A DNA stretch of 41,908 nucleotides from Acidobacteriia bacterium AH_259_A11_L15 (GCA_027717655.1 JALLOH010000010.1:1-41908); one strand, 5' to 3'. Counted from the first letter of the stretch, positions 33,557 to 41,501 are shown. Numbers and translations are program-made. The notes: a model not told the origin generated them from the sequence alone.

Positions 33557-33564
33557 AGAAGGAC
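33557..33564. repeat. Right 8-bp target-site duplication
   Basis: AGAAGGAC, identical to 32006-32013. Confidence 0.85.
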
Positions 33565-33571
33565 AGATTCC

Positions 33572-33601
33572 TTGCCGAAGCTCGGGCAAAAGTGCTAGAC
33601 T
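33572..33601 (+). promoter_or_regulatory. Promoter of the ytxH-like gene
   Basis: TTGCCG (33572-33577) and TAGACT (33596-33601) are 18 bases apart and lie 19 bases before the ATG at 33621. A GGGGAGGTGAG ribosome site stands between. The promoter starts only 7 bases outside the transposable element's target duplication, so it survived the insertion. Confidence 0.5.
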
Positions 33602-33620
33602 CCGGGTGGGGAGGTGAGCT

Positions 33621-33911
33621 ATGGGACGCAATGGTGGATCGAATTTCGGCTATTTCTTGGCCGGACTGGGCATTGGGGCCGTCATCGGGCTGCTGTTCGC
33701 GCCGCGCTCGGGGGAAGAGACCCGCGAATACCTGCGGGAGCGCGCCGAGGGCATCCGCGACGACACGCGCCGCCGGGCCCGCGAAGTGCGCGGCCGCGCC
33801 GAGGAGTACGCCGACCGGGGAAAAGAATTCTTGGACGAAAAGCGCGAGTCGGTGGAAGCCGCCCTCGAGGCGGGAAAACAGGCCTACCGGCAAGAAAAGC
33901 GAAAGATGTAG
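33621..33911 (+). CDS. YtxH-domain protein
   Basis: The 96-residue protein has one glycine-rich membrane segment (YFLAGLGIGAVIGLLFAPRS, about 11-30), the family hallmark, followed by a long charged helix (GEETREYLRERAEGIRDDTR). YtxH proteins are small membrane proteins linked to stress in Bacillus; the exact role is unknown. A strong ribosome site precedes the ATG. The next gene resembles YtxG, so the YtxG-YtxH partnership is conserved here in reversed order. Confidence 0.88.
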   Translation: MGRNGGSNFGYFLAGLGIGAVIGLLFAPRSGEETREYLRERAEGIRDDTRRRAREVRGRAEEYADRGKEFLDEKRESVEAALEAGKQAYRQEKRKM

Positions 33912-33939
33912 GGCGCCGGAGGCGTAAGCGGAGAGCACG

Positions 33940-34440
33940 GTGGACGCGTACCTGAAGCTCTTCATCGTCGCCGCCTCGGTGGCGATCATCCTGCAGGCCG
34001 GCATCTTCGTCGGCCTGTACCTGCGCCTGGCCAAGCTGGACCGCGAAACCCGGGAGCTGCGGCGGCGGTTGAACGAGGAGAGCGGGCCCATCCTGCGCAA
34101 CGTCAACGAGATTACCTTGACGGTGCGGGAGAACACCCGCCTGATCATGGACGACATCACCGCCCTGAGCGCGGACGCCCGCCGGCAGATGGAGAAATTC
34201 GACCGCTTGACCGACGAGATGGCCGACCGCCTGCGCCTGCAAATCGTTCGCCTGGATGAACTGATGGTTCAAGCCCTGGACAACCTGGAGAAGGCCGGCA
34301 CTTCGGTGAAGGAGACGGTGGGGACTCCGGTGCGGGAAGCGGCGGCCGTCCTCCAGGGGGTGAAGGCCGCGCTCGACTTCCTCAGCGCCCGCCGCAGCCG
34401 CTCCCGGAAGCGCCCCAGCGACGAGCAGTTGTTCATCTAG
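33940..34440 (+). CDS. YtxG/DUF948-like membrane protein
   Basis: The 166-residue protein starts at GTG with a membrane segment (about residues 6-28, LFIVAASVAIILQAGIFVGL). A long coiled coil follows, with repeats of LRNVNEITLTVRENTRLIMD type, and a basic tail. This is the DUF948 layout. It follows the ytxH-like gene by 28 bases, so one transcript is likely. Function is unknown; a membrane scaffold is a guess from the coiled coil. Confidence 0.78.
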   Translation: MDAYLKLFIVAASVAIILQAGIFVGLYLRLAKLDRETRELRRRLNEESGPILRNVNEITLTVRENTRLIMDDITALSADARRQMEKFDRLTDEMADRLRLQIVRLDELMVQALDNLEKAGTSVKETVGTPVREAAAVLQGVKAALDFLSARRSRSRKRPSDEQLFI

Positions 34441-34498
34441 GTTCGCTGGTCGAAATCCAACCTCGCGGCTGTCCGTTCGGGCAGCCTTCTTTGCGCTC

Positions 34499-35209
34499 GT
34501 GGCCCGCTCCACCCAGGACGCGCTGGTCATCTTCGCCCGGCGACCCGCCGGACGGGTGAAGACCCGGCTGGTGCCTCCGCTCACCCGCGCGCAAGCCCTC
34601 GACTTTCACCTCGCCTGCCTGGAAAGCATTCTTCGCCTGGCGGCCTCTTTGCCGCGCTCGGGCGACCCCTGGCTCTACTTCACGCCCGGCGGCAGCGCTC
34701 CGCTCGGAAAAAAAAGGGTGCGGGTGCCGGCTCGAGTGCGAGTACGAACCCAGCGGGGACGCGACCTGGGCGGGCGCTTGCGGCGCGCCCTGGCGGAGCT
34801 TCTGGCGGGCGGCTACCGGCGCGTGGTGTTCATCGGCTCGGACAGCCCCACGCTGACGCCAGGCCGCCTCCGGCAAGCCTTCGTTGCTCTGCGCCGAGCG
34901 GACGCCGTACTCGGCCCGGCCCGCGACGGCGGCTTCTACCTGATAGGCTTGCGGGTGGAGGGTGGAGCGCCGCCCGCCGTCTTCCGAGGGATCGCCTGGG
35001 GGACGCCGCGCGCCTTCCGGCAGATGCGGGCGCGCTTGCGCGCTACGGGGCTACGCACCATGGTCCTGCCGCTGGAATACGACGTGGACCTGCCGGCCGA
35101 CCTGGTTCGCCTGCGGCGCGACCTGAGAAAGAATCGCCGCCCGCAACTGGCCCCCTTGCGGGCCTGGTTCGCTGGACAGGAGAAAAAAGTACTAGAGCTT
35201 GTGGCATAA
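34499..35209 (+). CDS. DUF2064 / TIGR04282-type glycosyltransferase-like protein
   Basis: The 236-residue protein has a nucleotide-diphospho-sugar transferase fold: VIFARRPAGRVKTRLVPPL at the start, then RRVVFIGSDSPTLTPGRL (metal-binding Asp-x-Ser-Pro) and ADAVLGPARDGGFYLIGLR. This is the family annotated as arsenosugar-biosynthesis glycosyltransferase. The GTG at 34499 puts the conserved block near the N-terminus. No partner SAM enzyme or arsenic genes are nearby, so the substrate is open. Confidence 0.88.
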   Translation: MARSTQDALVIFARRPAGRVKTRLVPPLTRAQALDFHLACLESILRLAASLPRSGDPWLYFTPGGSAPLGKKRVRVPARVRVRTQRGRDLGGRLRRALAELLAGGYRRVVFIGSDSPTLTPGRLRQAFVALRRADAVLGPARDGGFYLIGLRVEGGAPPAVFRGIAWGTPRAFRQMRARLRATGLRTMVLPLEYDVDLPADLVRLRRDLRKNRRPQLAPLRAWFAGQEKKVLELVA

Positions 35210-35313
35210 CCTTTCCCCGGCTAGGCCTCAGGGGCTAAAGCCCCTGTTGTTCCTGGCCTTTCGATGTCAGGGCTCAAGCCCTGACCCGCCTAGCGGGGGT
35301 TATGCAATAATTT
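35210..35313. repeat. Intergenic repeat pair
   Basis: Holds CCTCAGGGGCTAAAGCCCC followed by GATGTCAGGGCTCAAGCCC and TGACCCGCC (35263-35290). The second is a reversed member of the GGCGGGTCA...TGACATC family. Both can fold as hairpins between convergent genes and may end transcription. Confidence 0.7.
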
Positions 35314-36027
35314 CTAGTTGCTGCTGAGCGAGGCGGGATCGGAGAGGTTCCGGGGCGACTGCTGGGTGAGCAGCGCCACCAGCGGCAGGCCCGCCGAGGG
35401 CACTTTCACCTTGCCCTCACGCAGGATTTCCCGGGCGGTAATGTTGCGGCCGTAGAGCTTCTTGTTGGCTCCGTTGTCCTGCCGCAGCGTCGAGCCTTCC
35501 ACAGACACGCCAGCGAACAACCCCCGGGAGCGGGAGTAAGCAAGAACTTCCGCCCGCATGTAGGCATCGGTAGCCGCGGTGGCGGTGCGCCCCTTGGGCC
35601 CCGCCGCCACCGAGGCATCGGCGCCCAACTTGGTCTTGGTCTTGATCAGCGAATCCACTCCCTTGGGGTTCATAATCAGAAATATGAAGTCGGTGGCTTG
35701 CCCGCCCAATTGGATCCCGATGTTCGCGCCTTCCAGCCGGTACATCGCCGGGGCGCTCCACGGGCCGGTGAAGTTTTTTCCCGTGCGGCAGACGAAGGCG
35801 CCCTTGCCGTAGCTGCCCCCGATGCCGATGGCGAATTTCTTGACCGAGGGGATCACCCCCACGCATTCGGCTTTGTCGAGCAACTCCTTCGGGATGCCCT
35901 CGGGCATGTTGATGATCTCCCGCAACACCCGGGTAGCGTTCTCCAGCCGCTTCGCTTCCTTGCTCTTGGCGTACGCCCCCGGCGCGACCAGGAGCGCAAT
36001 CAGGACCAGGCTTAGCATCTGACGCAT
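35314..36027 (-). CDS. Exported SYLF (YSC84) domain protein
   Basis: The 237-residue protein has a signal peptide (MRQMLSLVLIALLVAPGAYA) and then a SYLF domain: RLENATRVLREI, IPKELLDKAECVGVIPSVKK, GSYGKGAFVCRTG, FIFLIMNPKGVDSLI and LGADASVAAGPKGR. YSC84-like domains bind phospholipids or actin in eukaryotes; the bacterial role is unknown. It is probably periplasmic. A hydrophilic, Ser/Asn-rich tail ends the protein. It stands 68 bases after mnmA on the same strand. Confidence 0.92.
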   Translation of the reverse strand: MRQMLSLVLIALLVAPGAYAKSKEAKRLENATRVLREIINMPEGIPKELLDKAECVGVIPSVKKFAIGIGGSYGKGAFVCRTGKNFTGPWSAPAMYRLEGANIGIQLGGQATDFIFLIMNPKGVDSLIKTKTKLGADASVAAGPKGRTATAATDAYMRAEVLAYSRSRGLFAGVSVEGSTLRQDNGANKKLYGRNITAREILREGKVKVPSAGLPLVALLTQQSPRNLSDPASLSSN

Positions 36028-36095
36028 AGAATGGGTCCCCCCTTGTTCTCAGCTACTAAGACTACCTCTGGCGGGGAAAAGTTGTCCAGCCGAAC

Positions 36096-37319
36096 CTAGC
36101 GCAGCCAGCCGCCCCCGAGAACCAGGTCGGGGTCGGGCGCCTCGGGAGCGGCATAGAAGACCGCCGCCTGGCCGGGAGTGAGCGCGCGTTGTGGCTGGTC
36201 AAAAACGACGCGCACCTCGGAAGCAGCGCCGCCTTCCACGTAAAGGATGGCCGGGGCCGCCTGGTGCTTGTGGCGCACCTTCACCGCGCAGCGGAGAGGC
36301 TGAGCGGGCGGAGGGATGGACACCCAGTTGAGCTCGCGCACTCGGGCCTCCCGCCGGTAGAGCTCCCGGTCGTCGCCCACGATAACCCGGTTCCTCTCCC
36401 GGTCGAGCGCCAGCACGTAGAGCGGCTTGCCCCGCCATTCGCGGGGCAGGCCCGTGGCCAGCCCCAGGCCGCGGCGCTGGCCGAGGGTGAACCCGTGTAA
36501 TCCCGAGTGCTCCCCGATGACCTTGCCGTCGCTGGTGACGATCTCCCCCCGGGCCGGCGGTGAGCCCTCTCCCTGCTCGGCCAGATACGCTTCGATGAAG
36601 CGGATGTAGCTACCGCTGGGGACGAAGCAGAGTTCCTGGCTCTCGGGCTTCTCGGCCACCGGGAGTTTCTTCGCCCGGGCCAGCCCGCGCACTTCGTCTT
36701 TGGTCAGCTCGCCCAGGGGGAACTCGGTGCGGGCGAGCTGCTCTTGCGTCAGGCCAAAGAGGAAATACGACTGGTCCTTGGTAGCGTCGGCGGCGCGGCG
36801 CAACTCGCGCCGGCCCGTCTCCGGGTGGGTGCGCACCCGGGCGTAGTGCCCGGTAGCCAGCCGCTCGGCGCCGATCTGGCGGGCGGTGGTGAGCAACTGG
36901 TCGAACTTGATGAAGTTGTTGCACAGCGTGCAAGGGATGGGCGTCTCCCCGGCCAGGTAGCTCTGGATGAACGGCTGCACCACCTGGGCTTCGAACCGCG
37001 ACTCGAAGTTCACCACGTAGAACGGCAGGCCCAGGTGGGCGGCCACCCGGCGGGCGTCGTAGGCGTCGTCGAGCGAGCAGCAGCGCCCCGCGTGCACTAC
37101 TGGCAACTCGCCCTTCATGTTCAACCCAGCGGCTCCTGCCGCTGGGGTCTGCAGCCGGCGCTGGTCCCAGAGCTGCATGGTCAGCCCGATGACCGCCCCG
37201 GGGCGCTCTGCGGCCAAGAGCGCCGCTGCGGTGGAGGAATCCACCCCGCCGCTCATCGCCGCCACAATCGGCTTGCCCGATTCGGGCTTGTGCCCGTTGC
37301 TATTCATAGCCACCATCAA
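36096..37319 (-). CDS. mnmA: tRNA-specific 2-thiouridylase
   Basis: MnmA thiolates U34 of tRNA-Glu, -Gln and -Lys. The 407-residue protein has the PP-loop AAMSGGVDSSTAAALL, RCCSLDDAYDARRVAAHLG, the first catalytic Cys in TLCNNFIKFDQLL, YFLFGL and the second in SQELCFVPSGSYIRFI. HGFTLGQRRGLGLATG follows in the C-terminal half. Starts near the N-terminus are TTG 37319, ATG 37316 and ATG 37307. Two palindromic repeat sequences are read in frame, at 37271-37289 (KPESGK) and 37125-37146 (TPAAGAAGL). The cysteine desulfurase gene two loci upstream on the same strand is the likely sulfur donor. Confidence 0.95.
   Translation of the reverse strand: MMVAMNSNGHKPESGKPIVAAMSGGVDSSTAAALLAAERPGAVIGLTMQLWDQRRLQTPAAGAAGLNMKGELPVVHAGRCCSLDDAYDARRVAAHLGLPFYVVNFESRFEAQVVQPFIQSYLAGETPIPCTLCNNFIKFDQLLTTARQIGAERLATGHYARVRTHPETGRRELRRAADATKDQSYFLFGLTQEQLARTEFPLGELTKDEVRGLARAKKLPVAEKPESQELCFVPSGSYIRFIEAYLAEQGEGSPPARGEIVTSDGKVIGEHSGLHGFTLGQRRGLGLATGLPREWRGKPLYVLALDRERNRVIVGDDRELYRREARVRELNWVSIPPPAQPLRCAVKVRHKHQAAPAILYVEGGAASEVRVVFDQPQRALTPGQAAVFYAAPEAPDPDLVLGGGWLR
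37125..37146. repeat. Palindrome inside mnmA
   Basis: CCCAGCGGC-TCCT-GCCGCTGGG is a perfect 9-bp stem with a 4-base loop. It encodes Thr-Pro-Ala-Ala-Gly-Ala-Ala-Gly-Leu in a loop before the conserved RCCSLDDAYDARR block. Confidence 0.65.
37271..37289. repeat. 19-mer palindromic repeat near the start of mnmA
   Basis: GCTTGCCCGATTCGGGCTT, identical to 39021-39039 in the cysteine desulfurase gene. In both genes the minus-strand frame reads Lys-Pro-Glu-Ser-Gly-Lys. The core GCCCGATTCGGGC is palindromic around ATT. Confidence 0.8.
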
Positions 37320-37341
37320 AAAAATCGCCTGCTCTCCGGCT

Positions 37342-37402
37342 TGTCATGCTGAACGAAGTGAAGCATCTCAGACTGAGATTCTTCGCTCCGCTCAGAATGA
37401 CA
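37342..37402. repeat. 61-bp MITE-like hairpin
   Basis: TGTCATGCTGAACGAAGTGAA at one end is nearly complementary to TTCGCTCCGCTCAGAATGACA at the other, with CATCTCAG/CTGAGATT in the centre. It is a short relative of the 7875-8007 element and lies between DinB and mnmA. Confidence 0.7.
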
Positions 37403-37411
37403 CAGGAAGCC

Positions 37412-37936
37412 TCACGCGGCCCCTCCTAGCGATTGTACTATCTCGCGGAGTTGTTTGGTGTGGCGAATTTCGTGGCGGTAGAGGCACTCCATCCAGGTGT
37501 AGCCGTCCAGGCTGCCGAAGAAGGGATGCCGCCAGCGCCAGCGGCTGAGGTCGCGCTGCCGGTTCGCCTCCAGGAAGGCCAGCGTCTTCCGCCGGCCGGC
37601 GGCGAACCGCTCCAGCATTGGTTCCTTGTCGCCGAGAAGCCTGGGATCCAGGGGGATCGGCGTCCGCGCCCGCAGGAAGCGCCACTCCTCCAGCTTGAGG
37701 GGAAAGTGCAGCCGCTTCCAGAACGGCGTCGGGCGCGGCTCCGACCGAACCAGCTTTTGCGTTCCCTCGGTGATGGCTTTCTCCACCATGGTCAGGTGGG
37801 CGATCACTTCCGCCGCTGACCACTTCTCCGCCGCCGAGCGCTTCCGCCACGAGCCCGGCGAAACCTGCTCGGTTACCGCCAGGAGGTCAGTGCGCACTTG
37901 GTTGAGCTTTTCAACGATCGCCCTGATGCCCTGCAT
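37412..37936 (-). CDS. DinB-family protein
   Basis: The 174-residue four-helix protein matches the DinB_2/YfiT-like superfamily: WSAAEVIAHLTMVEKA with His47, and YRHEIRHTKQLREIV with His155 and His159. This gives the three-histidine metal site of the group. Such proteins act as thiol-dependent transferases or have unknown substrates. A 54-base segment (37572-37625, encoding EPMLERFAAGRRKTLAFL) recurs in reverse at the window end; see the findings. Confidence 0.88.
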   Translation of the reverse strand: MQGIRAIVEKLNQVRTDLLAVTEQVSPGSWRKRSAAEKWSAAEVIAHLTMVEKAITEGTQKLVRSEPRPTPFWKRLHFPLKLEEWRFLRARTPIPLDPRLLGDKEPMLERFAAGRRKTLAFLEANRQRDLSRWRWRHPFFGSLDGYTWMECLYRHEIRHTKQLREIVQSLGGAA

Positions 37937-38112
37937 GTCTGACGAGCCCCGAATTGGCCTCAGGGGCTAACGCCCCTCTATAATCCCTGTGGGTGGTGTC
38001 AACCCTAAAGGGTTGACCCGCCTTACTTGGTTTTCGGCGGGTCAGGGCTCCTGCCCTGACATCAGTGCTGCCGTCTTTATGTTGGCATTAGCCGCTGAGG
38101 GCCATCACATTT
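37937..38112. repeat. Intergenic repeat cluster
   Basis: Three elements in a row: CCTCAGGGGCTAACGCCCC (37957-37976 area), the reversed TGTCAACCCTAAAGGGTTGA with CCCGCC (37997-38022), and GGCGGGTCAGGGCTCCTGCC with CTGACATC (38035-38062). No gene is present. Confidence 0.75.
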
Positions 38113-39309
38113 TCATTTCGAGGCGGCGGCGACGGACTTCTTGTAGAGGGGGGAGAGTTCGCGGAGGTGCTCGACCACGGCGGGGAGGGTCTCGGCCACA
38201 TAGTCGATGTCCTCCCGGGTGGTCTGCCGGCCCAGGGAGAAGCGCAAGCTGCCGTGGGCGCCCTCGGGCGAGAGCCCGATGGCGGTGAGCACGTGCGAGG
38301 GCTCAACCGCGCCGGCGGAGCAGGCCGCCCCGGTCGAGCAGGCGATGCCCTTGAGGTCGAGCGCGATCACCAGCGCCTCCCCTTCCACGAACTCGAAGCT
38401 GATGTTGGAAGTGTTCGGCGTGCGCTGCTGGCGATCGCCGTTTACAGTGGCATGCGGCACCCGGGCCAGAATCCTCGACTCCAACTCATCGCGCAAGCTT
38501 TTCACTCGGACCGCTTCTTCGGCCCGCCGCGCGCCCGCCAGTTCGGCGGCCGCGCCCAGGCCGACGATGCCGGGAACGTTCTCGGTGCCCGGGCGGCGGT
38601 CGCGCTCGTGGTGGCCGCCGAAGAAAAGCGGCTTCAGGCGCATGCCCCGTCGCACCCACAGCGCGCCCACGCCCTTGGGGCCGCAAATCTTGTGCGCCGA
38701 GAGCGAGAGCAGGTCCACGCCCCACTCCCGCACGTTCACCGGCAGCTTGCCCACCGCCTGCACCGCGTCGGTGTGGAAAGGAATCTTGCGCCCGCGGGCG
38801 ATGCGGGCAATCTCGGCGATGGCCTGCACGGTGCCCAGCTCGTTGTTGGCGTGCATGATGCTGATGAGCACCGTGTCGGGGGTGAGGGCCCGGCGGACTT
38901 CCTCCGGGTCGATTAGCCCGGCGGAGTTGACCGGCACATAGGTCACCGCTACCCCTTCGGCTTCGAGCGCCTGGCAGGTGTTGAGCACGGCGTGGTGCTC
39001 GATGGTGGAGGTGACGACATGCTTGCCCGATTCGGGCTTCCGGGGGCGCTCGGCGGCCTCCACCACGCCACGGACGGCCAGGTTATCGGCCTCGGTGCCG
39101 CCGCTGGTGAAGACGATTTCTTTTTCGCGCGCTCCGATCAGCGCCGCCACCTGCGCCCGCGCTTGCTCCACCGCGGCGCGCGCCCGCTGGCCCACGCTGT
39201 GGATGGAGCTGGCGTTGCCGTACTCCTCGGTGAGGAACGGCAGCATCGCTTGCACCACTTCCGGGGCCAGAGGCGTGGTGGCGTTGTAGTCGAGGTAGAC
39301 GCGTCGCAT
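38113..39309 (-). CDS. Cysteine desulfurase (NifS/IscS type)
   Basis: It removes sulfur from cysteine through a persulfide, using pyridoxal phosphate. The 398-residue protein shows VYLDYNATTPLAPEVVQAML, YGNASSIHSVGQRAR, VFTSGGTEADNLAVRG, the PLP-Lys in LSAHKICGPKGVGALW (about 205) and the active Cys loop STGAACSAG (about 327). The frame is open upstream to 39666, but those residues are repeat-derived; the true ATG is 39309. A repeat-encoded KPESGK insert precedes HVVTSTIEHHAVL. No iscU or iscA neighbour exists, so supply of MnmA is its most likely local job. Confidence 0.95.
   Translation of the reverse strand: MRRVYLDYNATTPLAPEVVQAMLPFLTEEYGNASSIHSVGQRARAAVEQARAQVAALIGAREKEIVFTSGGTEADNLAVRGVVEAAERPRKPESGKHVVTSTIEHHAVLNTCQALEAEGVAVTYVPVNSAGLIDPEEVRRALTPDTVLISIMHANNELGTVQAIAEIARIARGRKIPFHTDAVQAVGKLPVNVREWGVDLLSLSAHKICGPKGVGALWVRRGMRLKPLFFGGHHERDRRPGTENVPGIVGLGAAAELAGARRAEEAVRVKSLRDELESRILARVPHATVNGDRQQRTPNTSNISFEFVEGEALVIALDLKGIACSTGAACSAGAVEPSHVLTAIGLSPEGAHGSLRFSLGRQTTREDIDYVAETLPAVVEHLRELSPLYKKSVAAASK
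39021..39039. repeat. 19-mer palindromic repeat in the cysteine desulfurase gene
   Basis: GCTTGCCCGATTCGGGCTT, identical to 37271-37289 in mnmA and in the same reading frame. It lies between the SGGTEADNLA block and the HVVTSTIEH block. Confidence 0.8.
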
Positions 39310-39710
39310 GGCTGGCCTGAACAACAATCCCTGTGGCGGCTCTACAGGGCCAGAATAGGCGAGGGGCGAAGCCGTGTCAAATCGGGCAACGAAGCAGGGA
39401 GGCAGAGAGAAATCTAGACGTGACTCACCGCAGAGACGCCCTTCGGCAAGCTCAGGACAGGCAGAGAACGCAGAGAGTTCAAGCCAGCGGCTCCCCCGTC
39501 CCGCTTGCCCTGAGCGGAGCCGAAGGGAGCGCAGCCGAGGGGCGCCGCTGGCGAAAAGTCGGAACGGGCCCCGCTGCGCGGGGCAGGCAGACCCTTCGGC
39601 AAGCTCAGGGCAGGCAAGAATGTCTGCCCCACCGTAGGGTTTGCCTAGCGGGAGAAGGCGTCCCACGGGCAGAAGCCCGTGGGCTGAACTTGTCCGGTGC
39701 GAGCGAGCGG
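39310..39710. repeat. 401-bp gene-free stretch with repeats
   Basis: Contains a CACCGCAGAGACGCC start, three CCCTTCGG-x-CTCAGG copies (39440, 39505 reversed, 39592), and a nested hairpin with outer stem GGCAGAC (39586-39592) and GTCTGCC (39622-39628). The stem CCCACGGGC/GCCCGTGGG lies near 39663-39680. It separates the AsmA gene from the cysteine desulfurase gene. No gene is supported. Confidence 0.7.
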
Positions 39711-41396
39711 CTAGCGGATGGGAATGGGGGGGCCGGTGACGATGAACTTGGGCTCCTGCATGGTTCCGCGGATGATGAAGGGGATGCGGGAGCCGGTGAT
39801 CTTGATGGTTTGCTGGACGGCGCCGCCCAAGACCCGTCCCAGGGCGCCGAGCGGGTTGCGACTCTTCTTCTTCTCCTCTGGCTGCTGGCCACCCCCTCCC
39901 TTCAGCTCCCCCGAGCCGCGGTAGTCCAAGCTCTGGTCGAAGCCGAAGCTGCCGCGCAGCCGCGCTTCCAGAGACTCGGAATGGAGGTCCAGCCGCTGGC
40001 TGTGGAGGCGCTGGTCGGCGATGCGGAAGTCGCCCCCGAAGTAGCTGAAGCGAGTGTCGCCCTGGGGCACTTGCACGGCCATCAGCTTGCCCAACTTGGC
40101 CAGTGTGCCTTCGATGTTCAACCCGGGGAAAGTGCCATTGCGGACGGCGAAGGTGCCCTGGCCGCTCAGGCCGGCGAGCGGATCGCCCCGGCCCAGCGGG
40201 AAAGCCAGCCGCCCCTCGGTCTCGAAGGTGCCGGTGATGGTGTCTTTGGCGGTGGGGCTGGCGGCGGCCATGGCCCGGGCGACGTCCACCCCTTCCGCCT
40301 TGAGGTTCACCCGGGCCGGCACCGAGGGGTTATTCAGGTTGACGAACAAGTCGCCGCGCGTCCGGCCCCCGTAGACGCCCAGCGTGAACGGGTTGACGAC
40401 CAGCCGGTCGCCGTAGAGCCGAACCTGGCCGCGCACGTTCTGGGCGCTGTAGGGCGGCACCAGCACGCGGGCCACCGTCACCGTGCCCCGGGCCAAGAGC
40501 TTCCGGCTGCCCCGCCGGCGGCTGCGAGGCCCTGAACTCTTGCTTTCGGTGGCCGCCAGTTGGCTGAGCACAGCTACGTTCAACTCTTGCATGGCCAGGG
40601 TGAAGTCGGCCACCGGCTTTCCCAAGTCGGCCACCTTCGTCGTCCCCTCGGCGGTCAGGGAACCCAGGGCGAGGGCAAACTCCCCCTCGGCGGCGTTCTC
40701 GCGGACTTCCACTTTCCCCCGGGTGAACCGCACCGGCTGGGTCAAGGCGGGGACGGAGATTTCGATGGTGCTCAGGTCGAGGTCGGCTTCCATCTTCGAC
40801 AACCATTTCGGGTCGCTCAGCGCCAGGTTGCGGAGGTCGAGGTTGATTCCGCTGACCGCCCAGTTGGGGTAGACCTGCTGCTGGCGCGACCAGAAGCTCC
40901 CCGAGCTAACCCGGACGTCGCTCAGCGTCACGGCGCCCACCTGCGTCAACGACACCGGCGAGGCTTCCTGCGGTTCCTCCTTGGCCTGCTGTTGCCGGGG
41001 AAAATCGTAGTTCGTCTGCCCGCGCTCGTTCACCAACAGGTTCGCCTCCACGGAGTTGACCTCCACGGAGCGAATCTCCACCTCCCGGCGCAGCAGCGGC
41101 CAGAAGGCCAGGCCCACCTCGATGCTGCCCACGCTCGCCGTGTCCCCTTCGGGGAACCCCTCCGGATTCTTCACCCGCACACCCCCCACGCTTATGTGCA
41201 AGCTGGGGAGGAAGTGCAGCCGGAGGGTGTCGATCTCGACCTCCCGCCCGGTGGCCTCTTGCAACTGCTCGACAGCCATCAAGCGGTAGCGATCCAGGCT
41301 GACCAGGTAGGGCAGGGCCAGAAGTATCACCAACAGCAACCCCACCAGGACGGCGGCGAACCGAAACTTTCTTGACCGATACCAAACGGAAGCCAT
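39711..41396 (-). CDS. AsmA-family protein
   Basis: AsmA-like proteins are anchored in the inner membrane and reach through the periplasm. Relatives are thought to carry phospholipids to the outer membrane. The 561-residue protein has one N-terminal membrane segment (about 12-32, FAAVLVGLLLVILLALPYLV), the AsmA start VEQLQEATGREVEIDTLRL and SLHISVGGVRVKNPEGFPEG. A long beta-rich region and the AsmA C-terminal motifs FPGLNIEGTLAKLG and DFRIADQRLHSQRLDLHS follow. It is divergent from the partial gene at 41517. Confidence 0.92.
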   Translation of the reverse strand: MASVWYRSRKFRFAAVLVGLLLVILLALPYLVSLDRYRLMAVEQLQEATGREVEIDTLRLHFLPSLHISVGGVRVKNPEGFPEGDTASVGSIEVGLAFWPLLRREVEIRSVEVNSVEANLLVNERGQTNYDFPRQQQAKEEPQEASPVSLTQVGAVTLSDVRVSSGSFWSRQQQVYPNWAVSGINLDLRNLALSDPKWLSKMEADLDLSTIEISVPALTQPVRFTRGKVEVRENAAEGEFALALGSLTAEGTTKVADLGKPVADFTLAMQELNVAVLSQLAATESKSSGPRSRRRGSRKLLARGTVTVARVLVPPYSAQNVRGQVRLYGDRLVVNPFTLGVYGGRTRGDLFVNLNNPSVPARVNLKAEGVDVARAMAAASPTAKDTITGTFETEGRLAFPLGRGDPLAGLSGQGTFAVRNGTFPGLNIEGTLAKLGKLMAVQVPQGDTRFSYFGGDFRIADQRLHSQRLDLHSESLEARLRGSFGFDQSLDYRGSGELKGGGGQQPEEKKKSRNPLGALGRVLGGAVQQTIKITGSRIPFIIRGTMQEPKFIVTGPPIPIR

Positions 41397-41501
41397 GGCG
41401 CCTTCTCTCTCTCCCGGAAGTCCGGGCGCAGCGGGAGACGGCCCGGTCCCCTCTACCTACCAGATTCACTTTGGCGGCGCAAGGTTTTCCGGCGAGTGAG
41501 C

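Noticed and set aside
39310-39666. N-terminal extension of the cysteine desulfurase
   Set aside because: The residues are translated repeat sequence with CPELAEG and LRSGQAG peptides; the family N-terminus VYLDYNATTP starts at the ATG at 39309.
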